Position numbers and translations under genes: made by a program | Shown here: positions 1 to 8,333 of the stretch, in pieces | Numbering within the stretch: the stretch's first letter is position 1 | How the letters are laid out: each line of letters starts with the position of its first letter | NCBI GenBank assembly: GCA_018813375.1 | Contig: JAHJBU010000075.1 | Span: 1 to 16,900, forward strand | Direction: 5' to 3' | DNA from: Patescibacteria group bacterium | GTDB taxonomy: Bacteria > Patescibacteriota > Microgenomatia > UBA1400 > PJMF01 | DNA length: 16,900 nucleotides | Notes under the pieces: generated by a model | Database searches by the model: none | What the model saw: the letters and a program-made list of their open reading frames with translations, nothing else | What the model was told of the DNA's origin: nothing

Positions 1-44
1 GCTACTTTTTCTGCGCTTTACTTGAAAAAGATAGGGTCCGTAAT

Positions 45-1064
45 ATGAAATTCACTCGCACTAAAAAAGTCCTATTTGCAAACAATAAAGGTGGAGTGGG
101 GAAAACAACACTAGCCTTTAACTGCGCCATGTCCTTTGCCAAACAAGGCTACAAAACCGCATTGATAGATCTAGATCCACAATGCAACCTTTCACGACTA
201 GCCCTAGGAGACAATCACTACGAAAAAAACCTATTCTCTTCAGTAGAAAAAGACATTTTTGACGTGTTGAAAGGAATTATCGAGGGTGGCTCAGATATTG
301 ATCTAAGCGTACCCTTTATTCAGATCCCAAATAGCGATGGCAACCTTTCTTTAATAAAAGGTAGCGTCAAGCTCTCACTTTATGAAAACCTCTTAGTCAC
401 AGCCTATGGTCAAGCTGCAGCAGGACAACAACTTGGATATTTTCAAACCAGTGCCATAGATAGATTTCTGAGAGAAAAAGGACTAAATGACGAAATTGAT
501 ATTTTTGTTATCGACACATCACCCAGTCTTTCACTTCTAAACCAAATTATTTTTCTTGGCGCAGACTACTTTATTGTTCCAATGATGCCCGATGCTTTTA
601 GCGTACAAGGAATTGAAAACTTTGGCAGCATATTTGAAAAATGGAAACAAAATTGGAAAGTTACTGCCAAAGCTCTCTCTGGCAACACAGAAAGTAAGTT
701 TGTACTTCCTGGAGATGGTCTTTTTATTGGATACATTCTTAATTCATACAATGTATACGGCAAACAACCAATTAAAGATCATAAACGTTGGATTAAAGAG
801 ATTCCAAAAAAAGTAAAAAAATATCTTTCTGAAAAACATGGCAGAAATGGACTTGTAAAAAAAAGCTGGGAAACCTCATTGGCAGAGATACAAGATTACG
901 GAAGAATACCAGCGAAGTGCCAAGAAATAGGTGTAGCAATCTTTGATCTTGATCCATCTTTAATAGATGAAGTTCATATTGGAACAAAAGAAAATATTGA
1001 AAAATCAAAAAAAGAATTTAAAAAATTATCAGACAGAATACTAAAAATACTAGCTGAATATTAA
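45..1064 (+). CDS. ParA/Soj-family P-loop ATPase, orphan
   Basis: A 339-residue cytoplasmic ATPase of the ParA/MinD superfamily. The deviant Walker A motif KGGVGKTT is at residues 15-22, with the signature lysine at Lys15 and P-loop lysine at Lys20. The second motif is LIDLDPQ at about 40-46, and a Walker B-like IDTSPS lies around Asp157. Family members form ATP-dependent dimers that position DNA or protein cargo. No ParB or other partner gene is visible: the next gene is a SWIM protein beyond a repeat/terminator element, so the cargo is unknown. The C-terminal third is Lys-rich, which could suit nonspecific DNA binding but is not diagnostic. The start follows a very weak -10-like TAGGGT (32-37) with 7 nt between; no Shine-Dalgarno sequence is seen. 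Family assignment is secure; a chromosome-partition role is not shown. Confidence 0.9.
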   Translation: MKFTRTKKVLFANNKGGVGKTTLAFNCAMSFAKQGYKTALIDLDPQCNLSRLALGDNHYEKNLFSSVEKDIFDVLKGIIEGGSDIDLSVPFIQIPNSDGNLSLIKGSVKLSLYENLLVTAYGQAAAGQQLGYFQTSAIDRFLREKGLNDEIDIFVIDTSPSLSLLNQIIFLGADYFIVPMMPDAFSVQGIENFGSIFEKWKQNWKVTAKALSGNTESKFVLPGDGLFIGYILNSYNVYGKQPIKDHKRWIKEIPKKVKKYLSEKHGRNGLVKKSWETSLAEIQDYGRIPAKCQEIGVAIFDLDPSLIDEVHIGTKENIEKSKKEFKKLSDRILKILAEY

Positions 1065-1099
1065 TGACACCATGAATGAAGCTGATACACGCGTCTAGC

Positions 1100-1139
1100 A
1101 CATTAAACCCACAAAAAATCCCGCCTGAGCGGGAATCTT
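1100..1139. repeat. 40-bp direct repeat, copy 1
   Basis: This intergenic element is identical over 40 bases to 4591-4630 and diverges immediately on both sides. It contains an A6 tract followed by a 6-bp GC-rich hairpin. It lies between the parA-like gene and the SWIM gene. Identity extends about 19 bases upstream of the hairpin, so it is a repeated unit rather than a chance terminator match. Confidence 0.9.
1113..1134 (-). terminator. Rho-independent-type terminator hairpin (repeat copy 1)
   Basis: Stem TCCCGC (1119-1124) pairs with GCGGGA (1129-1134) around the loop CTGA. The six A's at 1113-1118 become a U6 tract when read on the minus strand, so the canonical polarity is minus. On the plus strand the hairpin is followed only by ATCTTTG, a weak U tract, so it may act in both directions with lower strength for the parA-like gene. 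No minus-strand gene is recognised nearby. Confidence 0.6.
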
Positions 1140-1160
1140 TGTCCAAAACTTCGGAAACCT

Positions 1161-2726
1161 ATGCTTCATCTCACCTCAGACCGCATCCGCCAGTTAGTTT
1201 CACCCGCTTTTTTTGAGCGTGGTCAAAAGTATTATCAGCAACAAAGAATCATCGACTACCAAGATAACAACAACCAGCTCACCGCCACTGTCAGGGGCAC
1301 TAAAAACTATAAAGTGACAATCTCTCTTACAGACCTCAACACTACTTGCGACTGCTTTGCTTTTTCACCACACGCCCATTGCAAACATGTAGTAGCAGTC
1401 ATGCTTGCTAAAGCCAATGGCTATCAATCCCCAACTCATACTCCCACATCAGCCTCACCTAAAACTCAACTCAACCACAACTCATCCTCTCAACAACAAA
1501 ACAACACTAACTCATTATTCCAAGATCAGGGTGAAGCTGAGATTAAATTTACATTTCAAAACATCAAAAATAATATCAACTCTCTCAAACGCCACCATTC
1601 TTACTGGGATTACATTGCTCTCCAAGAAGAAAGTAGTGACTACGTCATGAACGCTATTAGCCAACTCCCTAGCAACCAAGCTGTGCTACAAAAACTCTGT
1701 AACTTAACTCTTTGGCTTGATAAACAACTCTTACAACTTGATGATTCTGATGGTATCTTACAAGATCTAATCGCGCAAGTTGTTACTTGGACTAATAGCA
1801 TGGCAGACTTTCTTAGTGACACCAATTACGTTTGGCCATGGCTACAAAAAAAAGCTGAGTTTGATCTGCAACTAATTATCCTCAGCGATAGACTTCGGGA
1901 ATTCAGTAATCAAGAGTTTATACACCAAATCGTTATGGAGCTAGAAAAAAATTATCAGGGCCAAGAATCAAAAATTACTCTTAACACCAGTGCCACCGCA
2001 AAGCTTTTGTCTAACTACTACCAGCAACACCAAGTAAACAAATTTGAAAAATTTGCTCTTAGTGGTTATCAACAAGATCCTTATCTAGCCCAATTACTGA
2101 TCGCATGGTATAAAAACCACCAACATCCTCAAAAAATTATTGATCTTTTTTGGTCGCAACGTGATCATTATCAACTGCAAGACGATCTCGAATGGGCTCT
2201 AATTCAAACCTCAGCTACCATTAAACTTTTCCAATTTTATGAGGAACAAGCAATCAATCACTTCACTAGAGAAACATTGGCCAAACTACATCAAACTTAC
2301 CTTAGCCAACATTCTTCTACTAAGTGGCAAAATTATGTTCATTCTTTAGCCAAAAAAATTCCCAATTATCATCAAGCCAATTTTTATCTTTACCTAGGGG
2401 AGTACCAATTAGCAACCGATGTCATCCTAACCAATACATACCTGGATTTACCCAGACAAAACGAAGAGTTAGAACAAACTGCTCTTAAGCTAGCTATCCT
2501 ACACCCTCCTAGTGCTATTAGAATTTATCGGTTTTTACTTGACCAAGAGTTTGCTAAAATGAAAACTTCCAATTATTACCCTCGTTTTTTAAATTATGCA
2601 CAAAAGCTACTTAATCTAGGTGATCAAAAATACTTACTCCAAGTGCAAGCCGCAACCCAAGAAAAATACCCCACTAAAGTCACTCTTCTCAAACACCTTG
2701 AAAAATTATTACCAGCATCAAAGTAA
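1161..2726 (+). CDS. SWIM zinc-finger protein with alpha-helical C-terminal region
   Basis: A 521-residue protein with an N-terminal SWIM zinc finger. The metal ligands fit CxCx8CxH: Cys63, Cys65, Cys74 and His76. SWIM domains are predicted DNA- or protein-binding modules found in several nuclease and ATPase contexts. Residues about 92-120 form a low-complexity Asn/Gln/Ser/Thr/Pro linker, and the rest is rich in Leu, Gln and aromatic residues with the look of helical (TPR-like) repeats, as in other SWIM-family hypothetical proteins. No enzymatic motif, signal peptide or membrane segment is visible. It starts 21 bases after repeat copy 1, with no clear Shine-Dalgarno site. The function is unknown; a role as a DNA- or protein-binding scaffold is inference from the finger alone. 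Confidence 0.85.
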   Translation: MLHLTSDRIRQLVSPAFFERGQKYYQQQRIIDYQDNNNQLTATVRGTKNYKVTISLTDLNTTCDCFAFSPHAHCKHVVAVMLAKANGYQSPTHTPTSASPKTQLNHNSSSQQQNNTNSLFQDQGEAEIKFTFQNIKNNINSLKRHHSYWDYIALQEESSDYVMNAISQLPSNQAVLQKLCNLTLWLDKQLLQLDDSDGILQDLIAQVVTWTNSMADFLSDTNYVWPWLQKKAEFDLQLIILSDRLREFSNQEFIHQIVMELEKNYQGQESKITLNTSATAKLLSNYYQQHQVNKFEKFALSGYQQDPYLAQLLIAWYKNHQHPQKIIDLFWSQRDHYQLQDDLEWALIQTSATIKLFQFYEEQAINHFTRETLAKLHQTYLSQHSSTKWQNYVHSLAKKIPNYHQANFYLYLGEYQLATDVILTNTYLDLPRQNEELEQTALKLAILHPPSAIRIYRFLLDQEFAKMKTSNYYPRFLNYAQKLLNLGDQKYLLQVQAATQEKYPTKVTLLKHLEKLLPASK

Positions 2727-2779
2727 AAACTGATCCACTTTGCCACCCTACGTCATATTTTCCTACCTCAAAAACCGAA

Positions 2780-2785
2780 TATAAT
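2780..2785 (+). promoter_or_regulatory. Perfect -10 TATAAT 7 nt before ATG (predicted leaderless)
   Basis: TATAAT ends 7 nt upstream of the ATG at 2793, so normal initiation 6-8 nt downstream of the -10 would fall on the start codon. The best -35 candidate is weak (TTTTCC at 2758-2763, 16-nt spacer); a better-looking TTGCCA at 2740 is too distant. No Shine-Dalgarno sequence could fit in the transcript. Confidence 0.6.
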
Positions 2786-2792
2786 ACAAAAT

Positions 2793-3920
2793 ATGAAACG
2801 TATTTATACTGATAATAAATCAAAAAAAATCACACAACCAAAAAACATTAATTTTGATGTTAAAACCAAAGGTCTACATTTAATCCAAATTGCAGCTAAA
2901 ACTCAAAGTGAGAAACAACTTAATGGAAATGATGATGAGGATTTAAGAATTGAATTAAACCACCAAAAATTTCCTCAACTAACTAATGAGAACCGATACT
3001 TTGATAGCCCAGCTGCTTTTTCCGGTGGTACTTCAAAAGGACTAACTAAAACTATTTATTTTTTGGTCTGGCTTGATACAGGCCCCCATACTCTTCGCTT
3101 CATTCCTGACATTGGAGCAACCTTAAACGAACTCAATATTCGACAAATTTCAAACTCTGCTCAACTGGACGAACTAACTTTACAAGTAGACAACCAAGCA
3201 GAAAATGGAGATAGAAGAGACTGGATTACATTCGTCCTAGTTAATACAGCCCTAACCTCTTTTACCCCCGAATTAACTCTGCAAAGAAGATTCTTAGACA
3301 ATGATGATGTTAGGGTGATAATAGATGGTGATACCAAGAAAAAACATCACAACCTGCGACAAAAATTGTGGTATTTTGTGGCCTCATTGATCAAGGGTGA
3401 ATCTCAAAAAAAGAAATTTACCATCAATTTCTCCTCAGGATTACATTATCTAGAATTTTGGGCAGATAGAACACCTACCCTAAAACAAATAGCCTTCTCA
3501 GGCTTAATTGCCAAAATTCCTAAAACTATTCAAGAAAAAATAATCTACAGAGCTAACCAATATGACTTTGACCCCAGAATCATGCTCAGACTAGTCAAAA
3601 GAGAATCACAATTTGATCTTCAAGCAACATCGCACGCGGGAGCTAAGGGTTTATTTCAATTAACCAGCATCACTATTAAAGAAATTGCTAAACATGGCTT
3701 AAAAATCACTGATCCGTATGATGTTGACCAAAATATTGAGGGAGGGTTTATTTACTTTAATTGGCTATACCAACGTTATGCAGGTCACATTAAAAAAACT
3801 CTCGCTGCCTGGAACTGGGGCCTAGGTCACGTACCTGTAAACAAACCGCTTGATTGGGACAACCTCCCGACTGAAACTCAAAACTTGATTAATGATGTGC
3901 TAGGAGACCATGATTTTTAG
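2793..3920 (+). CDS. Lytic transglycosylase-like (SLT domain) protein with duplicated N-terminal domain
   Basis: A 375-residue protein whose C-terminal part (about 245-350) is a soluble lytic transglycosylase domain: the catalytic Glu271 is in KRESQFD, followed by GAKGLFQLT (about 284-292) and AAWNWG near 340. Such enzymes cleave the MurNAc-GlcNAc bond of peptidoglycan. Residues about 20-235 look like two beta-rich modules of about 110 residues each. Both have a DLRIEL/DVRVII-type strand and end in a similar segment (DTGPHTLRF versus SSGLHYLEF), suggesting an internal duplication. There is no N-terminal signal peptide, and no ATG, GTG or TTG in frame back to the preceding stop, which is odd for a wall hydrolase. 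The 3' end overlaps the next gene, so the pair is probably co-transcribed. SLT assignment is strong; the N-terminal fold is not recognised. Confidence 0.85.
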   Translation: MKRIYTDNKSKKITQPKNINFDVKTKGLHLIQIAAKTQSEKQLNGNDDEDLRIELNHQKFPQLTNENRYFDSPAAFSGGTSKGLTKTIYFLVWLDTGPHTLRFIPDIGATLNELNIRQISNSAQLDELTLQVDNQAENGDRRDWITFVLVNTALTSFTPELTLQRRFLDNDDVRVIIDGDTKKKHHNLRQKLWYFVASLIKGESQKKKFTINFSSGLHYLEFWADRTPTLKQIAFSGLIAKIPKTIQEKIIYRANQYDFDPRIMLRLVKRESQFDLQATSHAGAKGLFQLTSITIKEIAKHGLKITDPYDVDQNIEGGFIYFNWLYQRYAGHIKKTLAAWNWGLGHVPVNKPLDWDNLPTETQNLINDVLGDHDF

Positions 3921-4587
3921 CTTTATCATTATCATCCTACTTTTAACTTTATTTTCTGCACCTACTTTGAGCGTGAGTCACACCAATAAGTGGAGCCAAG
4001 AAGACACTAGTCAAGAACAAGAAATTGAAATAGAGCAAACAATTCCTACTTACTCCAAAAATGCCTACAATAACTATCTTTACAGCAAAGAATATGATCC
4101 TCCTCAAACCTTGGATATGACGCTTGATCTAGATGGCAATAACAAAAACGAAAAAATTACAGTTAAATCATATCCTGGCTTTCCCGGAGATCAAAACACA
4201 AAGATTTATATAAATAATAGCTCACAACCAACTCTAAATGAAGTTGGGTATTTTCATAATCTAACTACACACCAGATTGGTAAATCTAATCACATCGTCC
4301 AACTCCAACTCCTTACCGGACAATCAATAAACTCTCTTTTTTATGTATATCGACAAGAAAAATTAACCAGAATCCCAGTCTCTACAGAAAAATCCCCTAA
4401 TTATTATGGTATTGTAAGTAGAAATTCTCCTGAGCTTAAAGACATTGACGGCGATGGCACGCCAGAGCTCTTAGCTTATTATTATTTTTTCAATGATCCA
4501 ACTAAAGTAGTAGAGGTGTATAAATTTATTGACTCAGCTTTTTTATTAGAACAAAAGTATGAAGAAAAATACGAAAAAGAGAGTTAA
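3910..4587 (+). CDS. Exported protein with two Asp-rich calcium-loop-like motifs
   Basis: A 225-residue protein starting with a strongly hydrophobic segment (residues 3-20), consistent with a signal peptide or N-terminal anchor. Two Asp-rich loops resemble the calcium-binding loops of FG-GAP/VCBS or dockerin-like proteins: DLDGNNKNE near 73-81 and DIDGDGTPE near 178-186. A low-complexity Glu/Gln stretch follows the signal. The gene overlaps the end of the transglycosylase-like gene by 11 bases and needs no promoter of its own. Overall length and pattern match small secreted proteins that report as 'VCBS repeat-containing', but only two loops are present and the rest is unrecognised. It probably acts at the cell surface with the preceding wall-active protein; this is inference from adjacency. 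Confidence 0.7.
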   Translation: MIFSFIIIILLLTLFSAPTLSVSHTNKWSQEDTSQEQEIEIEQTIPTYSKNAYNNYLYSKEYDPPQTLDMTLDLDGNNKNEKITVKSYPGFPGDQNTKIYINNSSQPTLNEVGYFHNLTTHQIGKSNHIVQLQLLTGQSINSLFYVYRQEKLTRIPVSTEKSPNYYGIVSRNSPELKDIDGDGTPELLAYYYFFNDPTKVVEVYKFIDSAFLLEQKYEEKYEKES

Positions 4588-4590
4588 GTG

Positions 4591-4630
4591 ACATTAAACC
4601 CACAAAAAATCCCGCCTGAGCGGGAATCTT
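4591..4630. repeat. 40-bp direct repeat, copy 2
   Basis: An exact 40-base match to 1100-1139, in the same orientation, just after the exported-protein gene and before the uvrA promoter. The two copies bracket the three-gene block 1161-4587. Confidence 0.9.
4604..4625 (-). terminator. Rho-independent-type terminator hairpin (repeat copy 2)
   Basis: The same hairpin as in copy 1: TCCCGC (4610-4615), loop CTGA, GCGGGA (4620-4625), preceded by A6 (4604-4609), which is a U6 tract on the minus strand. Plus-strand readout is ATCTTATT, a poor U tract. It separates the exported-protein gene from uvrA and may terminate weakly in the plus direction. Confidence 0.6.
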
Positions 4631-4642
4631 ATTACCTTCGCC

Positions 4643-4672
4643 CTGCCAATTTAACCCCAACCACGATATAAT
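4643..4672 (+). promoter_or_regulatory. Probable sigma70-type promoter of uvrA
   Basis: A perfect TATAAT at 4667-4672 has CTGCCA (4643-4648, 4 of 6 matches to TTGACA) 18 nt upstream. Initiation near 4679 would give a leader of about 33 nt before the ATG at 4712, unlike the near-leaderless arrangement at other promoters here. No LexA-type palindrome is evident. Confidence 0.55.
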
Positions 4673-4711
4673 GATTGTTCGTATTTTCTGTGGCTAAATA
4701 AGAAAAACTTT

Positions 4712-7684
4712 ATGATCCAAGATAAAATAGTTGTCACTGGTGCTCGGGAACATAATCTTAAGAACGTCAACGTCACCATCCCCAAAAACAAACTAGTGGT
4801 CTTCACCGGACTGTCCGGCAGTGGTAAAAGCTCACTCGCCTTTGACACTTTATATGCTGAAGGCCAACGCAGATATGTCGAGAGCCTCAGCTCATACGCC
4901 CGTCAGTTTCTTGGAGTAATGAGCAAGCCTGATGTCGATCAAATCGACGGACTTTCACCAGCCATCTCCATTGACCAAAAAACTACCTCCCATAACCCTC
5001 GCTCCACCGTTGGCACCATTACTGAAATCTATGACTACCTAAGACTCCTCTTTGCTCGCATCGGCCACCCACACTGCCCACAGTGCCAGCGTGAAATCTC
5101 CACCCAGAGCGTGGACCAAATCGTGGGTCACGTCATGACCGAGCTAGAGGAAAGAACCCCTAGTGGCGAACCGACCCGTTTTATGATTTTGTCACCCGTG
5201 GTCCGTAACCGTAAAGGCGAATTTGACGGCCTGATGGAGAATATTCAAAAAAAAGGTTACGTCCGCGCCCGGATTGATGGTAAAATTTATGACCTTACAG
5301 AAGAACTTAACTTGATCAAAACTAACCGTCACACTATTGAAGCTCTAATTGATCGTCTCACCATTTCTAAAAAACAACTCCAAGACACTTCCGAGCTTAA
5401 ATCATTCAAAAGCCGCATCTCCCAATCAATTGAAGAAGCCCTCAAACTTTCTGAGGGCTATGCAGTGATTAGTTTTGTTAATGACGCCTCACTTAGCTTT
5501 CCAGAACAACCCCAACAAATAGAAAACCGCTTATTTAGCGAAAACCTCGCCTGTAGCCACTGTGGAATAAGTATTGAAGAGCTCGAACCACGCCTATTTT
5601 CCTTTAATTCCCCTCAAGGGGCCTGCGAAACTTGTAATGGCTTAGGTTCGCTTTTAAAAATTGATGCACAGAAAATGATTGCCCGCTCTTTGACCCTCAG
5701 CGAAGGAGCAGTGATTCCTTTTGCCAGTGCTTTAGCTCATGGCACTTGGTGGAGTAAGTTAATCAAAGCCGTCATCGCAGACAGAGGCTATGATTTTCGG
5801 GAAACACCTTGGGAAGAGTTTGATGAAGAAACCCAAAAAATAATGCTTTATGGCTCTAAAAAAGTTTATGAAGTCTCTGGTGAAAACCGTCAAGGCAGAA
5901 TGACTACGATTGAACAAACCTTTGAAGGCTTCCTAAAAAATCTTGAGCGACGCTACAGCGAAACTGCCTCTGATTTTATCCGTCATGAAATTGAAAAATA
6001 CATGCAACAAGAAGTTTGCCCGGGTTGCAACGGTGACCGGCTCAAAGATGAAACCCTAGCCGTATTTGTGGATGGTAAAAACATTGCTGAAATCACCGCC
6101 CTTCCCATTGATCAAACTCTAGAGTGGTCCCGACACATTCACAAAGATAAGGTCTTGAGTGTTAAAGAATTAGCCATTGGTGATTCTATTCTTAAAGAAA
6201 TCGTGGCTCGGCTCCACTTCTTAACCTCAGTGGGTTTAGAGTACATCAGCTTAAATCGTGAGGCCTCAACCCTAGCCGGTGGAGAAGCCCAACGAATTAG
6301 ACTCGCTTCTCAAATAGGTACGGGCTTAACTGGAATAATGTATATTTTAGATGAACCTACCATTGGCCTGCATCATCGCGATAACCACCGCTTAATTAAA
6401 ACTCTGAAAAATCTGCGAGACAAAGGCAACACCGTCATTGTGGTCGAGCATGATCGCGATGTAATTATGTCTGCCGATGAAGTAATCGATTTTGGACCAG
6501 AAGCAGGTAAGCTAGGAGGCAAGATAGTCGCCCAAGGCTCTCCTGCAGAAATTAAAACCAAGAAAACCTTAACTGCTAAATATTTATCGCGCAAAAAAGA
6601 GGTTATCTATAAAAAAACTGTTCCAGACAGACGCTATATCCATCCCGATGCCATAGCCTCATCTCAAGAAAACGAACCTACTATTAGAATTGAAGGCGCC
6701 AACAAACATAACCTCAAACAAATTGATGTCGAGTTTCCATTGCGTACTTTTACTGCCATCACTGGCGTTTCTGGCAGTGGAAAATCTACTCTCCTACACG
6801 ACACGCTTTACTACCAGCTAGCCACTAGCTTAGGCTACAAAATTCATCACAAAGCCGGCCACGTTAATAAAATTACTGTGCCTGACGAAGTCAAAAAAAT
6901 CACTTTAATTGATCAAAGTCCCATTGGCAAAACCCCACGCTCCAATCCCGCTACCTACACCAAAGTCTTTGACTATATCCGCAAACTCTTTGCTAATACC
7001 CGTGAAGCCCAGATCCGCGGTTATAAGCCTGGCCGCTTTAGTTTTAATGTCAAAGGCGGCAGGTGTGAATCTTGTAGTGGTGATGGACAAATCAAAATTG
7101 AGATGCAGTTTTTACCCGATGTCTATGTGACTTGTGATGTCTGTCATGGCAAACGCTATAACCAAGAAACTTTAGAAGTAAAATACAAAGGCAAAAATAT
7201 CCATGAAATTTTAAAATTAGAAATCGAAGATGCTTTTAAATTTTTTGATGGTCATGCGATGCTACGCAGTAAGCTTCAAACTTTATTAGACGTAGGCTTA
7301 GGATATTTAGAACTAGGCCAACCTGCGCCAACTCTTAGTGGTGGAGAAGCTCAGCGAGTTAAATTAGCCAAAGAACTTTCTGGTCGCGTCAACGAACACG
7401 TGGTTTATTTGTTAGACGAACCTACCACTGGCTTACACTTCCATGATGTTCAAAAACTGTTAGATGTCTTGCACCAACTGGTAGAAAATAACAACACCGT
7501 CATTGTCATTGAACACAACCTGGATATTATTAAAAATGCCAACTGGATTATTGACCTTGGACCTGAGGGTGGTGACAAAGGTGGAGAAATAGTAGCTATA
7601 GGCAGACCTCAAGAGATCGCCAATAATAAAAAATCTTACACTGGGGAGTATTTACAACAAGAACTAAATTCTAAAATAGGATAA
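4712..7684 (+). CDS. uvrA: Excinuclease ABC subunit UvrA
   Basis: The damage-recognition ATPase of nucleotide excision repair, 990 residues (typical about 940). The first Walker A, GLSGSGKSS, is near residues 33-41 and the second, GVSGSGKST, near 685-693. Two ABC signatures are visible (TLAGGEAQRIRLA and TLSGGEAQRVKLA), each followed by an LDEPT Walker B. Zinc-binding cysteine pairs appear as CPQC, CSHC/CETC, CPGC and, in the second half, CESC...CDVC, matching the UvrA zinc modules. UvrA dimers load UvrB on damaged DNA, and UvrC then incises; a uvrC gene lies 3.3 kb downstream, while uvrB is not in the window. The ATG is chosen because the reading MIQDKIVVTGAREHNLKNV matches the family N-terminus. 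The next gene begins 12 bases after the stop. Confidence 0.98.
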   Translation: MIQDKIVVTGAREHNLKNVNVTIPKNKLVVFTGLSGSGKSSLAFDTLYAEGQRRYVESLSSYARQFLGVMSKPDVDQIDGLSPAISIDQKTTSHNPRSTVGTITEIYDYLRLLFARIGHPHCPQCQREISTQSVDQIVGHVMTELEERTPSGEPTRFMILSPVVRNRKGEFDGLMENIQKKGYVRARIDGKIYDLTEELNLIKTNRHTIEALIDRLTISKKQLQDTSELKSFKSRISQSIEEALKLSEGYAVISFVNDASLSFPEQPQQIENRLFSENLACSHCGISIEELEPRLFSFNSPQGACETCNGLGSLLKIDAQKMIARSLTLSEGAVIPFASALAHGTWWSKLIKAVIADRGYDFRETPWEEFDEETQKIMLYGSKKVYEVSGENRQGRMTTIEQTFEGFLKNLERRYSETASDFIRHEIEKYMQQEVCPGCNGDRLKDETLAVFVDGKNIAEITALPIDQTLEWSRHIHKDKVLSVKELAIGDSILKEIVARLHFLTSVGLEYISLNREASTLAGGEAQRIRLASQIGTGLTGIMYILDEPTIGLHHRDNHRLIKTLKNLRDKGNTVIVVEHDRDVIMSADEVIDFGPEAGKLGGKIVAQGSPAEIKTKKTLTAKYLSRKKEVIYKKTVPDRRYIHPDAIASSQENEPTIRIEGANKHNLKQIDVEFPLRTFTAITGVSGSGKSTLLHDTLYYQLATSLGYKIHHKAGHVNKITVPDEVKKITLIDQSPIGKTPRSNPATYTKVFDYIRKLFANTREAQIRGYKPGRFSFNVKGGRCESCSGDGQIKIEMQFLPDVYVTCDVCHGKRYNQETLEVKYKGKNIHEILKLEIEDAFKFFDGHAMLRSKLQTLLDVGLGYLELGQPAPTLSGGEAQRVKLAKELSGRVNEHVVYLLDEPTTGLHFHDVQKLLDVLHQLVENNNTVIVIEHNLDIIKNANWIIDLGPEGGDKGGEIVAIGRPQEIANNKKSYTGEYLQQELNSKIG

Positions 7685-7696
7685 AATCTATTAGTT

Positions 7697-8320
7697 ATGC
7701 AATCTAAGATCGATCAATTAATCAATGAAGCTGAAAAATTTTTAACTGAAAAAGCTTTTGACGCTACACATGGACTAGAGCATCATAAGAAAGTCTGGGC
7801 TAATGTTCAAAAAATGACGGCTGGTATTGAAGAACAATTTGATTTAATAGCACTGCATATTGCTGCCATGTGGCATGATGTGACAACTGAAACAAAAAAA
7901 GTAAGTAAAAAAAGAGCCAAGAAGAAAACTGCTCAATATGTTACTCAAAAAATGGCAGATTTAGGCTTCCCCCAATCCACAATTAACAAAACTAAGACAG
8001 CTATTCTAGAACACAGTATTATGAATACTCAAAGTATTTTGGAAAGTAAAATTTTAGCTGATGCAGATCTACTAGAGTGGTTTAATATTGAAAGATTTTT
8101 AAAAACCCTTCATATTTATAGTTCTGGCAGAGGAGCAAAAATTAAAAAAATAGCTCTTAGCAAATTTGCAAAAAAATGGACCAAAAAAATTCCCGATTTG
8201 ATTCATTTTGATATCACTCGTAAGTTTTATTACCAAAAGCTAGCTTTATTTAAAAAAGATGTCAGGATCAAAAAAACAGTCTTAGAAAAATACAAAAAAA
8301 AGATAGAAGAATTTATTTAG
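7697..8320 (+). CDS. HD-domain metal-dependent phosphohydrolase-like protein
   Basis: A 207-residue cytoplasmic protein of the HD superfamily. The first histidine motif is THGLEHHKKV (His25/His29/His30), the HD doublet is MWHD (His60-Asp61), a further histidine is in TAILEHS (His106), and the last acidic ligand is probably in ADADLLEW (Asp142/Asp144). This order H...HD...H...D fits small YpgQ/YedJ-like HD hydrolases, which cleave phosphoester bonds in nucleotides; the substrate cannot be told. The protein is Lys-rich (for example VSKKRAKKKTAQ near 69-79). It follows uvrA by 12 bases, and TAAAAT at 7682-7687 could be a weak private -10. Probably co-transcribed with the next gene, 13 bases downstream. 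Confidence 0.85.
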   Translation: MQSKIDQLINEAEKFLTEKAFDATHGLEHHKKVWANVQKMTAGIEEQFDLIALHIAAMWHDVTTETKKVSKKRAKKKTAQYVTQKMADLGFPQSTINKTKTAILEHSIMNTQSILESKILADADLLEWFNIERFLKTLHIYSSGRGAKIKKIALSKFAKKWTKKIPDLIHFDITRKFYYQKLALFKKDVRIKKTVLEKYKKKIEEFI

Positions 8321-8333
8321 AGGCAATGGAAGT

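Noticed and set aside
1405..1650. An 81-codon alternate frame inside the SWIM gene
   Set aside because: Its Thr/Leu/Lys-rich sequence is a frame-shifted reading of the Asn/Gln/Ser-rich linker, with no independent support.
4671..4697. Eight-codon open frame upstream of uvrA, a possible leader peptide
   Set aside because: It begins within the -10 hexamer and would lie upstream of the transcript start.
4643..4711. LexA/SOS operator in front of uvrA
   Set aside because: I looked for CTGT-N8-ACAG or GAAC-N4-GTTC type palindromes and found none.
4651..7130. Several open frames of 60-75 codons on the minus strand and in alternate plus frames within uvrA
   Set aside because: They lie wholly inside a strongly conserved gene, have no family-like motifs and are expected shadows.
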